Source: JABMMZ01 sp044368575 | GTDB taxonomy: Bacteria; Bacteroidota; Bacteroidia; NS11-12g; UBA955 | Assembly: GCA_044368575.1 (NCBI GenBank) | Contig: JBIPPH010000016.1 | Coordinates: 1 to 42,041, forward strand | DNA: 42,041 nt | Direction: 5' to 3' | In this document: positions 1 through 8,496 of the stretch, in pieces | Position numbering within the stretch: the stretch's first letter is position 1 | Layout: each line of letters begins with the position of its first letter | Notes under the pieces: generated by a model | What the model was told of the DNA's origin: nothing | Seen by the model: the letters and a program-made list of their open reading frames with translations, nothing else | The model's database searches: none | Program-made: the position numbers and the translations under genes

Positions 1-317
1 GTGGCACACCTATGCGTGAGTTTTTATTTGCCGATGATTTAGCATCAGCCGCCTTGTACCTCATGCAAAATTATGATGGCAAGCAGTTTGTCAATATTGG
101 CAGTAACTCTGATTTAAGCATCAAAGATTTGGCCTTGTTGATACAAAAAGTGGTTGGCTTTGAAGGCAGTTTAGACTTTGATACCAGCAAGCCCGATGGC
201 ACCCCGAAAAAATTAATGGACTCCAGCTTCTTGAATCAATTAGGTTGGCAGCACAGCACTGAATTAGCAGCCGGTATACAATTGGCTTACGCTGATTTTT
301 TAAGCCATAATGCTTAA
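1..317 (+). CDS. fcl: GDP-L-fucose synthase, C-terminal part (5' truncated by the window edge)
   Basis: The reading frame is open from the first base (first full codon at position 3) and ends with TAA at 317, so only about the last 105 residues are present. The visible start, GTPMREFLFADDLASA, matches the conserved segment of GDP-4-keto-6-deoxymannose epimerase/reductases, which are extended short-chain dehydrogenases. The tail (NIGS, then DTSKPDGTPKKLMDSS) is also typical of the family, where it contributes to substrate binding. The enzyme makes GDP-L-fucose in the cytoplasm for surface polysaccharide. The Rossmann NADPH site and the Ser-Tyr-Lys catalytic residues lie upstream of the window and cannot be checked. 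An internal ATG at 12 is a conserved Met inside the domain, not the start. A related epimerase is a less likely alternative. Confidence 0.88.
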   Translation, partial: GTPMREFLFADDLASAALYLMQNYDGKQFVNIGSNSDLSIKDLALLIQKVVGFEGSLDFDTSKPDGTPKKLMDSSFLNQLGWQHSTELAAGIQLAYADFLSHNA

Positions 318-327
318 GGTTTGGCAA

Positions 328-335
328 TATTTTTG
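328..335 (+). promoter_or_regulatory. Predicted -7 element for the AsmA-family gene
   Basis: TATTTTTG fits the Bacteroidota -7 consensus TAnnTTTG and lies 22 nt before the ATG at 358. No convincing TTTG -33 element is seen at the right distance, so the call is tentative. Confidence 0.4.
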
Positions 336-357
336 TTCCTATTCACGATAATATACT

Positions 358-3081
358 ATGAAAAAATGGATTAAAATTCTGAGCATTAGCTTTGCGGTTT
401 TGTTTTTGATTTTGTTGGCTTTGCCATTTCTATTCAAGGGCAAAATCATTCAATCACTAAAGACTTCAATCAATGCTTCAGTCAATGCCAAAGTTGATTT
501 TTCAGATCAGATTGATTTGAGTTTGATCAGCAGTTTTCCCAATTTGAAATTAGGCATACATGATTTAAGTGTTATTGGAAAAGATTCATTCAGTTCAGAT
601 ACCTTGATTCAAATGCGCAGCTGTGAAGTAGTGATTGATATTATGTCTGTGATTAAGGGTGCAACCTATGAAATCAGAAAAATTTATTTGGAACAACCAA
701 GCGTGCATTTATTGGTATTGCCAAGTGGTAAAGCCAATTGGGACATTGCTTTGCCTGATACCAGTGCCACCAAAAGTGAAAGCCAATTTAAACTGAGCTT
801 AAAAAAGTTGACGATTGAATCTGCTCATTTGGTATACGACGACAAACAACTTGGTTTTTATACCGAGCTATCCAATTTCAACCACAATTTAAGTGGCGAC
901 TTTACCCAAGATAATTTTGACTTGCTAACCCATACGGATGCTGAGGCGCTAACGATGTCTTACGCTGGCATGCCCATTTTGTATAAAATCAAAACCAGTA
1001 TTGATGCCAATTTAGGCATGGATATGAAGGCCTTTAAATTCAGTTTTAAAGACAATACTATTCTATTAAATGATTTACAAATTGGTAGCGAAGGCTTTGT
1101 TGACCTCAATGACAATGACATAGATATGGACCTTGTCTTTAACACCAAACAAACAGGTTTCAAGTCTTTGATGTCTGTCATTCCTGGCATGTACCAAGCA
1201 GGTTTTAAAGACGCTACAGCCAAAGGACAATTCGCTTTAAACGGCTACATGAAAGGTAAAATGACTGAGCTTGCTATGCCAGATTTCGGTTTGAAATTAT
1301 CCGTTCAGAACGGCTATTTTAAATACGCTAATATGCCCATGTCTGTTGATCAAGTTGGCATAGACTTGTCGGTTGAGAGCAAGGGCATGCAACCAGATTT
1401 AACCAAAATAGATTTGAATCGTTTCTTTGCTGTGATTGCTAATCAACCTATTTCTGCTCAGTTAATGGTCAGACAACCCATCAGCAATCCATTGGTGAAA
1501 GGGCATTTAAAAGGCCAAATAGATTTAGGCAGTATCCAAACGTTTGTGCCATTAGAAGCAGGCACAAAATTGAGCGGTAAATTGTTGGCTGATGTCAGTT
1601 TTGATGGCAGAGTGTTGCCCTTGCAATCTGGGCAATACGATCAGTTTAAAGCCGCAGGTAACATAGCCATTCAAGGCTTGAATTATGCTTCAAATGATTT
1701 CAAACAAGGATTGGCCATGGACATTCAAATGCAAGTGAGCCCTCAGAAATTTGACTTGCAGCAAATGGTAGGACATATTGGTCTCACAGATCTTAATTGC
1801 ACAGGCTATTTAGACAATGTGTTTGCGTATGCTTTTAATGATGAAGGCTTGAGCGGACAGTTCAATTTGCGATCCAATTACATGAATGTGAATGAGTTTT
1901 TGAGCGATGAGCCTACGACTAAAACTGCACCAACCGCAGCAGATAGTATTGCCTTGCAAGCATTTGAAGTGCCTGCCAATATCGACTTCGATTTTTCAGC
2001 CAATATAAATGAAATGGTTTACGATCATTACACCCTCAAACAAATGCAGGGGCACATCATAGCGCGCAATCAACAGTTGTATTTGAAAGACCTTCAATTG
2101 CAAACATTGGGTGGGCAAATGGCATTGAATGGGGTGTATGATAGCAAAATGCCAAAGTACCCTTTCAGTCAATTGGATTTTAAATTAACTGGCTTAGACA
2201 TTATTCAAACCTATCAGACGGTAGGTATGGTACAACAATTTGTACCGATAGCCAAATATACCCAAGGCTTGTTAGATGCTAACATTCAAATGAGCAATCA
2301 TTACCAATCTGATTTTACCCCAGATTATCCGAGTGTTAATGCCAAACTTCAAGTGGCTTTAAACAATGCTGCCATCAAACAATTACCTGCATTAAAAGCC
2401 ATTGCTACAGCTTTGAATTTACCGCGTTTGAATCAGTTGAATTTAAGTAAGCAAGTTTTTACCATGGCCATAAGCGATGGTAAAATGGTTTTGGATTCAA
2501 TGCATGTGCAATTATGGGAAGGCGCTAAAGCTAAAATCTCAGGTTACACAGCCCTTGATCAAAGCATTCAATATGTTGCCAAATTGAGTATTCCGCGCAA
2601 GGATTTCGGCACCGTTAATACCCAATTAGACCAATTGACTTTAGAAGCCAAACAAAAGGGTTTGAATCTTCAATTGAGTGATATGGTGGATGTAGATGTG
2701 TTGTTGTCTGGTAAGTTCAATCAACCGATAGTTAAAGTGAGTTTACACGATGCTAAAAAGAATATTGTTGATGCCATGAAAAACCAACTTAAAGCAGAGG
2801 CTGACAAGGCTTTAGCCGAGGCTCAACAAATGGCTCAAAAACAATTAGAAGCAGCCAAAAAACGCGCAACAGATTCTTTGAATCAAATCAAGCAAAAACA
2901 ATTGGATCAGTTGGCTAAAGATAAAGCGGCGCTTGAAGCTAAAGCCCTTGAAGAAAAACAAAAGGCAGAGGCTGCTGCTAAGCAAGAAGCAGATCGCTTA
3001 AAGCAAGAAGCTAAAGACCAATTGAAAATTCAAAAAGGCAAAGCCTTAGATGGTCTTAAGGGTACTTTAAAAGGCAAATAA
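358..3081 (+). CDS. AsmA-family envelope protein
   Basis: This is a 907-residue protein with one N-terminal membrane segment (about residues 7-28) and a very long region of short repeating beta-strand patterns. That layout is typical of the AsmA/TamB-like family, whose members are thought to form bridge-like lipid-transfer structures or to affect outer-membrane assembly. The region FADVSFDG-like (LLADVSFDGRV) and the C-terminal block with FNQPIVKVSL match the usual AsmA C-terminal pattern (...G...P...). The last ~110 residues are a highly charged Ala/Lys/Glu/Gln stretch predicted to be a long helix or coiled coil. The start is the ATG at 358, directly followed by MKKWIKI and a hydrophobic anchor. 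The gene stops 3 nt before the convergent NFACT gene. The family assignment is firm; the precise role is not known. Confidence 0.82.
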   Translation: MKKWIKILSISFAVLFLILLALPFLFKGKIIQSLKTSINASVNAKVDFSDQIDLSLISSFPNLKLGIHDLSVIGKDSFSSDTLIQMRSCEVVIDIMSVIKGATYEIRKIYLEQPSVHLLVLPSGKANWDIALPDTSATKSESQFKLSLKKLTIESAHLVYDDKQLGFYTELSNFNHNLSGDFTQDNFDLLTHTDAEALTMSYAGMPILYKIKTSIDANLGMDMKAFKFSFKDNTILLNDLQIGSEGFVDLNDNDIDMDLVFNTKQTGFKSLMSVIPGMYQAGFKDATAKGQFALNGYMKGKMTELAMPDFGLKLSVQNGYFKYANMPMSVDQVGIDLSVESKGMQPDLTKIDLNRFFAVIANQPISAQLMVRQPISNPLVKGHLKGQIDLGSIQTFVPLEAGTKLSGKLLADVSFDGRVLPLQSGQYDQFKAAGNIAIQGLNYASNDFKQGLAMDIQMQVSPQKFDLQQMVGHIGLTDLNCTGYLDNVFAYAFNDEGLSGQFNLRSNYMNVNEFLSDEPTTKTAPTAADSIALQAFEVPANIDFDFSANINEMVYDHYTLKQMQGHIIARNQQLYLKDLQLQTLGGQMALNGVYDSKMPKYPFSQLDFKLTGLDIIQTYQTVGMVQQFVPIAKYTQGLLDANIQMSNHYQSDFTPDYPSVNAKLQVALNNAAIKQLPALKAIATALNLPRLNQLNLSKQVFTMAISDGKMVLDSMHVQLWEGAKAKISGYTALDQSIQYVAKLSIPRKDFGTVNTQLDQLTLEAKQKGLNLQLSDMVDVDVLLSGKFNQPIVKVSLHDAKKNIVDAMKNQLKAEADKALAEAQQMAQKQLEAAKKRATDSLNQIKQKQLDQLAKDKAALEAKALEEKQKAEAAAKQEADRLKQEAKDQLKIQKGKALDGLKGTLKGK

Positions 3082-3084
3082 GCC

Positions 3085-4542
3085 TTAAGGCATTTTAGGA
3101 TTTACCAACAAGGTTTGCTCTTGACTCACATGCACCAAGCCTTTGCTGCCCTTTAGTTTACGCACATATTTGCGCGGCGTACACATAACAGTTACCATCT
3201 GTTGTTGTCTGTTTTTAGAAAAATAAGCGGCTAAACTAGCTGCGGTTTCAATGACTGGTTTAGGGGTGGCTTGATGTTTGGTTTTAATGATCACATGACT
3301 TCCACTCACATCTTTTGCGTGTAACCATAGGTCATCTTTGTCACTGAATTGATTTAACAATTGATCATTGCTTTCAGCGTGTTTGCCTACTAATATGGTG
3401 TAGCCTTCAAATTCAAATTGTCTGTAGGGTTTTTCTACTTGTGTTTGTGAAGAGACTACTGGTTTTTCAAGGCGTTTTAGTGCTTTGCTGTTTTGGGCAT
3501 TTTCTATGGCAGTTAAGCGCAATTGTATGTCTGCAATTTGGGCTTTGCAGTCTGCAATTTTCTTGTTTAAGAGCGCCATTTTATGCGGTTTTGCTTTGGC
3601 TTTTTGAAAATACCAATCCGCATTGTCTACAGCAGATAAATCAGGCTGCCACTCAATGTCTATAGGTTGATTCAGATAAATATCAAACAAGCTAATCCGT
3701 TTATTAGGCTCAGGCAATTGGCTCATATTGGCCAAAATGATGTGCCCAATTTCTTCGTCATTTCTTTGTTGCGATAACTGTAAAAAAGCCGCCTCATGTT
3801 GGGCTAAATAATTTCGTTTTTCGCTCAGTTGTTTTTGAGCACCATGTAGCAAATTGGTTTTCAATTGATCAAATCCTAAGCTTGATAATTGTTGTCTGCT
3901 ATAGGCGTTGATATCAGCCAGCACGGTGTTAGGTCCTTCCAATCGCACTTGTAAGTCATGGTTGGCATCCAATCCTTTTAGATTTTGCCATTGTGCAATC
4001 AGGCTAGCTTTATCAGTTGTATTTGATAAGGCTTCTCGCAATTGCTCAGGTAAAAAGGACCAAGCTTTACTTTTGAAGGCATCAGTTGTAGTTGGCCATT
4101 CAATGGTTTGATCAGCCGGATACTGTGTGAGTGCTAGTTGTAAATCTTGTTTGGCGCTCAGTTTATACGATTGAATGGGCGCATGGTGTTGATACAAAAT
4201 CAAATTGGATTGTTTGCCATAAGCCTTCACCAATAACACATAATCATTGCTGAATTGTATTTCAAATCGACGTTCAAATGCATGGGGTTTAACCGCTAAA
4301 ATGGTTTCGCCCACCAGGGCTTTGAATTGCGGTTTAAACAAGCGGCTTTTAGAGGGGGTTTCATCTGCATAAACGAAATAGGGCACTTGGTTTTGAAACA
4401 CTACTTCGAGTGCAGACTTGTTGAAGACAAACACACAAGAAGCACTGTGGTTGCTAAAACAATCCGAAAGTGTTTGACCTGCAATGGCCTTGTTCAGCGC
4501 TTTAGCAAAGGCTTCAAGAACAAAACAATTGAGGTGATTCAT
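3085..4542 (-). CDS. NFACT-domain protein, RqcH/Rqc2-like
   Basis: This 485-residue protein has the NFACT layout: an N-terminal NFACT-N domain, a central helical coiled-coil region (about residues 225-360) and a C-terminal NFACT-R RNA-binding domain with DLWLHAKDVSGSHVII at residues 404-419. Family members bind obstructed 50S subunits with peptidyl-tRNA. RqcH adds alanine tails in bacterial ribosome quality control. By eye, the Asp-Arg pair of Bacillus RqcH appears here as Glu-Arg (HAFERRFEIQF), and the EIM-GRHSN segment appears as KAY-GKQSN, so tailing activity is not assured. The protein is shorter than Firmicutes RqcH (about 570 residues). The start is ATG at 4542. An element close to the -7 consensus (TTTATTTG, one mismatch) lies 4 nt upstream. 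Confidence 0.85.
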   Translation of the reverse strand: MNHLNCFVLEAFAKALNKAIAGQTLSDCFSNHSASCVFVFNKSALEVVFQNQVPYFVYADETPSKSRLFKPQFKALVGETILAVKPHAFERRFEIQFSNDYVLLVKAYGKQSNLILYQHHAPIQSYKLSAKQDLQLALTQYPADQTIEWPTTTDAFKSKAWSFLPEQLREALSNTTDKASLIAQWQNLKGLDANHDLQVRLEGPNTVLADINAYSRQQLSSLGFDQLKTNLLHGAQKQLSEKRNYLAQHEAAFLQLSQQRNDEEIGHIILANMSQLPEPNKRISLFDIYLNQPIDIEWQPDLSAVDNADWYFQKAKAKPHKMALLNKKIADCKAQIADIQLRLTAIENAQNSKALKRLEKPVVSSQTQVEKPYRQFEFEGYTILVGKHAESNDQLLNQFSDKDDLWLHAKDVSGSHVIIKTKHQATPKPVIETAASLAAYFSKNRQQQMVTVMCTPRKYVRKLKGSKGLVHVSQEQTLLVNPKMP

Positions 4543-4600
4543 GCTGCAAATAAATGCAATATTTGTTTGACTTCACTCAATTTTGTGTAAAACTTGTGCC

Positions 4601-4629
4601 TTTGAAACCTGCGCTATTGAATACTTTTG
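4601..4629 (+). promoter_or_regulatory. Promoter of the transaldolase gene
   Basis: A TTTG (4601-4604) and a perfect -7 element TACTTTTG (4622-4629) are separated by 17 nt. The -7 element ends only 4 nt before the ATG at 4634, so the expected transcript start falls on or next to the start codon. Confidence 0.65.
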
Positions 4630-4633
4630 TAGT

Positions 4634-5293
4634 ATGAAATTCTTCATCGATACAGCCAACCTTAATCAAATCAAAGAAGCAAAAGATTTGGGTATTTTAG
4701 ACGGTGTTACCACCAATCCATCTTTGATGGCCAAAGAAGGTATAGTAGGTCACGAGAATGTAATGAAACATTACAAAGCCATTTGCGAAATTGTAGGCAA
4801 AGGCGATGTGAGTGCAGAAGTGATCTCAACTGACTTTGAAGGTATGATTGAAGAAGGCAAAAAATTAGCAGCCATTGATCCTAATATTGTGGTTAAAGTG
4901 CCAATGATTAAAGATGGTATTAAAGCCATTAGTTGGTTCACTGCCAATGGTATCAGAACCAACTGTACATTAGTGTTCTCAGCTGGTCAAGCCATTTTAG
5001 CGGCTAAAGCAGGTGCTACATATTTGTCGCCGTTTATTGGTAGAATAGATGACATCAGTTGGGATGGCATGGATTTGATCAATCAAATTGCTGAAATCTA
5101 TGCAGTACAAGATTACAAAACTGAAATCTTAGCGGCTTCAGTGAGAAATCCTTTACACATTGTTAAAGCTGCAGAATGTGGCGCCAATGTGGTGACTTGC
5201 CCACTCGATGCGATTTTAGGCTTATTGAACCATCCATTGACTGACATTGGTTTAGCCAAGTTCTTAGCTGACCATAAAAAAGCCAACGGTTAA
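4634..5293 (+). CDS. tal: Transaldolase, small TalC/MipB-type
   Basis: This 219-residue protein belongs to the short transaldolase / fructose-6-phosphate aldolase family (TIM barrel, cytoplasmic). The Schiff-base lysine is Lys88 in VVKVPM, and the TTNPS motif is at residues 26-30. Transaldolase and fructose-6-phosphate aldolase are often confused in annotation. Here the residue matching Gln59 of the E. coli aldolase is Glu62 (SAEV), and that matching Tyr131 is Phe (SPFIGRID). Both are the transaldolase-type residues, so transfer of dihydroxyacetone units in the non-oxidative pentose phosphate pathway is favoured. The frame extends upstream to 4583, but MKFFIDTANL at 4634 is the family's normal N-terminus and lies just after a promoter. 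The K+ channel gene follows 3 nt after the stop. Confidence 0.93.
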   Translation: MKFFIDTANLNQIKEAKDLGILDGVTTNPSLMAKEGIVGHENVMKHYKAICEIVGKGDVSAEVISTDFEGMIEEGKKLAAIDPNIVVKVPMIKDGIKAISWFTANGIRTNCTLVFSAGQAILAAKAGATYLSPFIGRIDDISWDGMDLINQIAEIYAVQDYKTEILAASVRNPLHIVKAAECGANVVTCPLDAILGLLNHPLTDIGLAKFLADHKKANG

Positions 5294-5296
5294 AGT

Positions 5297-6091
5297 ATGA
5301 CTCATCATCAATCTTTAAAGCACCGTATTTTTAAAGTCATTGATGATCATTCTAATAAACAGCCCTTAAACATACTGTTTCATGGATTGTTGTTTTCGCT
5401 TATCATTTTAAGTTCACTCTTTTTAATTTTTGAGACAGTAAAGCCTATTGCTAGTCGTTTTAGCATTCTGTTCTTAGTCTTTGAATGGATTACTGTTGTA
5501 TTCTTTACTTTAGAATATGTTTTAAGGGTTTATACTTGTACAGAATTGCACGCCTATCAACATGGCGTATTAGGTCGTTTAAAATTTGTATTAACCCCCT
5601 TTATGTTAATCGATTTATTGTCTATTATACCCTTGTATTTATTGTTGTTTAAATCGGATTATTCTGGTTTTTATCTGTTTAATATATTTAGAATAATCAG
5701 ACTATTCAAGGCCATCAGATACATAAATGCTTTTAAGATGGTTGGTGCTGTTTTTTATCATAAAAAAGACCAATTATTGGTGAGCCTTGTTTTTATCAGC
5801 TTTGCTTTTGTGTTTTTATCTAGCATGATATACATTGCTGAGAAGGATGCTCAACCAATAAAATTCCCAGATATCCCTTCATCCATGTGGTTCACCATTT
5901 CAACCATTACTTCTGTGGGTTTTGGTGATGTTTATCCCATTACAACTTTTGGTAAGATAGTGGCTGGCATTATATCCATTTCAGGTTTGATTTTGTTTGC
6001 CATTCCAATGTCTATTTTGACTTCAGGCTTTTTAAAAATTAGCAATCCAGAGGAAAGAAAAACTTGCCCGCATTGTGGCAAAAAATTTTGA
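5297..6091 (+). CDS. Voltage-gated-type potassium channel with C-terminal CxxC
   Basis: This 264-residue inner-membrane protein has six hydrophobic segments. An S4-like helix carries regularly spaced basic residues (R132, R135, K138, R141 in FRIIRLFKAIRYI). A pore loop follows with the K+ selectivity filter TSVGFGD at residues 205-211, then a last helix. It should form a tetrameric cation channel. Whether voltage really gates it cannot be told. The protein ends in CPHCGKKF (C257, C260), half of a zinc-ribbon knuckle on the cytoplasmic side, which is unusual for a short Kv-type channel. The gene starts 3 nt after the transaldolase stop and is probably co-transcribed with it. Its stop codon directly abuts the stop of the convergent permease gene. 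Confidence 0.9.
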   Translation: MTHHQSLKHRIFKVIDDHSNKQPLNILFHGLLFSLIILSSLFLIFETVKPIASRFSILFLVFEWITVVFFTLEYVLRVYTCTELHAYQHGVLGRLKFVLTPFMLIDLLSIIPLYLLLFKSDYSGFYLFNIFRIIRLFKAIRYINAFKMVGAVFYHKKDQLLVSLVFISFAFVFLSSMIYIAEKDAQPIKFPDIPSSMWFTISTITSVGFGDVYPITTFGKIVAGIISISGLILFAIPMSILTSGFLKISNPEERKTCPHCGKKF

Positions 6092-7360
6092 TTAACTTCT
6101 GATGGCTTCTACAGGCACCAATCTGCTGGCCTTGTAGGCAGGAATCATCCCTGCAATAATGCCTATGGTAGCTGAAAACAAGAGACCGTTAAACACATTG
6201 CCCCAAGTCATTACCAATCGGAAAGCAGAGTCTGAATGCGACAACATGAGATTGACCAATTCTGCTATGCCCCAGGTTAAGGTAATGCCTATAATACCAC
6301 CTAATAAACTCAATACCACCGCCTCAGTTAAGAAGTTGATCAATATAAAGCCATTGCGGGCTCCCAGTGCTTTTTGAATGCCAATGATGTTGGTGCGTTC
6401 TTTAACTGAAACGAACATGATATTGGCTACACCAAAGCCTCCCACTAAGAGTGAAAACAAACCAATGATGAGTCCAAACACGTTTACAATTTTGAAAAAA
6501 TCACCAATGGTTTCGCTTAAGTAAGCGATTTTATTCAAGCTAAAATTGTCTTCCTCCAAGGGTTTAAGCCTTCTGATACTGCGCATACTGCCTCTGAGTT
6601 CTTCGTATATGGCATCTACTCCAACATTGTCTTTAGCTTTAACGATAATATTGGCGCCGTCGATTTTGTTATTGGCGTAGAATAGAAATTTAATGGGTAC
6701 TATGACTTTATCATCAAAGTCAAAATTGATGAGGTTGTCGCCTTGGTTTTTAAACACTCCAATGATTTCAACTTGCTTGCCATACATGGTAATGGTTTTG
6801 CCAACAAGGTGTTGGTTTTGGTTGAATAAACCCATGGCAACATTGTAGCCAATCAAACAAACTGCTTTGCCATTAATGTCTTCAAACTCATTGAAAAATC
6901 GACCTTCGGTTAACTCTATGGTTTCTATTTTGGTGAATTCGTAAGTATGGCCTGTAACATTGATGTTGTCAACTGAAACATCGCCAGATTTAATGGTTGT
7001 GTTGTCTTGGCTAGTAAACGAAATGGCATCAACCAATTGGTAAATCGGTTGTGATTTAAGCGCTTTTACTTCACTGAATTTGGCATCAGGACGACTGAGG
7101 TATTTCCACCAGGGATAGTCTTTGCTACCACCCGCCCATTGCCATTTATCAATATAGATTACGTTTTTTCCTAAGGATTGAATGCTGTTGCGGATATTCA
7201 TTTCAAGCGAATCAACCAAGGTAAAAACCAATACAATAGAAAATATACCGATGGTGATGCCCAATACAGACAATAAAGACCTGAGCTTATTGCTAATAAG
7301 CGCTGTTATAGCCATGCGAAGGCTTTCGGCTAATAGTCTAAAGTACAAATGGGCATTCAA
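6092..7360 (-). CDS. MacB/FtsX-type ABC transporter permease (orphan)
   Basis: This 422-residue protein has the MacB/LolC-type permease layout: an N-terminal membrane helix (about residues 28-50, LRSLLSVLGITIGIFSIV), a large periplasmic domain, and three C-terminal membrane helices with the FtsX signature (ERTNIIGIQKALGARN). Such permeases work with a cytoplasmic ATPase in efflux, lipoprotein release or mechanotransmission. No ATPase gene is adjacent; the nearest, ftsE at 21.7-22.4 kb, is far away. The best start is TTG at 7360, because it gives the family's full N-terminus (LYFRLLAESLRM) and an in-frame stop lies just upstream; the next in-frame ATG, at residue 16, would cut into the conserved region. 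The substrate is unknown. Confidence 0.85.
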   Translation of the reverse strand: MNAHLYFRLLAESLRMAITALISNKLRSLLSVLGITIGIFSIVLVFTLVDSLEMNIRNSIQSLGKNVIYIDKWQWAGGSKDYPWWKYLSRPDAKFSEVKALKSQPIYQLVDAISFTSQDNTTIKSGDVSVDNINVTGHTYEFTKIETIELTEGRFFNEFEDINGKAVCLIGYNVAMGLFNQNQHLVGKTITMYGKQVEIIGVFKNQGDNLINFDFDDKVIVPIKFLFYANNKIDGANIIVKAKDNVGVDAIYEELRGSMRSIRRLKPLEEDNFSLNKIAYLSETIGDFFKIVNVFGLIIGLFSLLVGGFGVANIMFVSVKERTNIIGIQKALGARNGFILINFLTEAVVLSLLGGIIGITLTWGIAELVNLMLSHSDSAFRLVMTWGNVFNGLLFSATIGIIAGMIPAYKASRLVPVEAIRS

Positions 7361-7429
7361 AGTATTACAAGTTTAAGTGTTTTTACTTTGGCCATTGAGT
7401 GATTTCGATGATTCGAACAGAAAGCCCTA

Positions 7430-8473
7430 CTAATCTACTTTTTTTGGCGGAAAGGCTATGCTCAATATAATGCTTACTGCTAGTATGCTCAGTATGATGA
7501 TCAATGACACCACATTGTTAACGCCCATAGCTTTGAACCAATGTTCAAATATCATTTTGCAACCAATAAAACTCAATAATACACCCAAACCATATTTGAG
7601 GTAAGAGAATAGGTGCATGATATTGCTGATCAAAAAGAATAAACTTCTGAGCCCCATGATGGCAAATATGTTTGAAAAGAATACGATGTATGGATCTTTA
7701 GTTACAGAGAAGATTGCAGGGACACTGTCTACCGCGAATATTAAGTCACTGAATTCAACGACCAATAACACCAAAAACAATGGGGTAATATAGCTTACGC
7801 CATCAGCTTTATGTCTGAATTGTCCTTTAACATATTCAGGAAAGACTTTAAAGTATTTAGAGGCGATTTTAACCATAGGATGCGCATCAACATCCATGTT
7901 TTCTTCTTCGTCTTTATTTACGAGAAGTTTGATGCCTGAGTAAATTAAGAATCCGCCAAACACATAGAGTACCCAATGGAATTGCGATACAATAATAGAG
8001 CCTGAGAAGATAAAAATCAGCCTTAAAACGATTGCGCCTAAGACACCCCATTGCAACACTTTTTTATAGTATTCATTAGGCACGGCAAATGAGGTAAAAA
8101 TCAATAGAATTACAAAGAGGTTGTCTACCGATAGAGAATACTCAATGAGGTAACCGGTTAAGAAGTCAATGGCTATACGGTTGTTGTATTCAGTTATAGC
8201 GGTTTGATAGTTGTCGCTTAAGGTAAGATCGGTGAAATAGGCTTGTGTTTGAGCCTTTAATTCCTGGGCATTTTCGATGCCGTGAATCAGATGGCCATTG
8301 CTTTTTAGAAAAATAAAAAAGCAGAGTGCAAAACTGACCCAAACGCCTGTCCAAATGAGGGCGCTCTTAAAACTGACTGTTGCACTTTTGCGTGATAATA
8401 CCCCCAAATCAAGCGCCAAGACTGCTATAATGAACAGTATAAAACAGGTAAAAAATAGGGTTTCGTGACTCAT
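7430..8473 (-). CDS. TerC/Alx-family membrane protein
   Basis: This 347-residue integral membrane protein has about nine hydrophobic segments. It carries the acidic motifs of the TerC/Alx family inside the membrane: YSLSVDNLFVILL and EFSDLIFAVDSVPA. Family members are linked to tellurite resistance, Mn2+ homeostasis and metal efflux, in some cases serving metalation of exported enzymes. Transport of Mn2+ here is inferred from the family, not shown. The start is ATG at 8473. The gene lies 23 nt downstream of the subtilase gene and may be read through from it. A near-consensus element TAATCTTG sits 12 nt before the ATG and could be its own promoter. No yybP-ykoY (Mn) riboswitch can fit in that gap. 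Confidence 0.9.
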   Translation of the reverse strand: MSHETLFFTCFILFIIAVLALDLGVLSRKSATVSFKSALIWTGVWVSFALCFFIFLKSNGHLIHGIENAQELKAQTQAYFTDLTLSDNYQTAITEYNNRIAIDFLTGYLIEYSLSVDNLFVILLIFTSFAVPNEYYKKVLQWGVLGAIVLRLIFIFSGSIIVSQFHWVLYVFGGFLIYSGIKLLVNKDEEENMDVDAHPMVKIASKYFKVFPEYVKGQFRHKADGVSYITPLFLVLLVVEFSDLIFAVDSVPAIFSVTKDPYIVFFSNIFAIMGLRSLFFLISNIMHLFSYLKYGLGVLLSFIGCKMIFEHWFKAMGVNNVVSLIIILSILAVSIILSIAFPPKKVD

Positions 8474-8496
8474 GATTCTAAGCTACAAGATTACAA

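Noticed and set aside
3082..3091. GCCTTAAGGC palindrome between the AsmA and NFACT stops as a terminator
   Set aside because: Once a loop is allowed only a 3-bp stem remains and no clean T tract follows.
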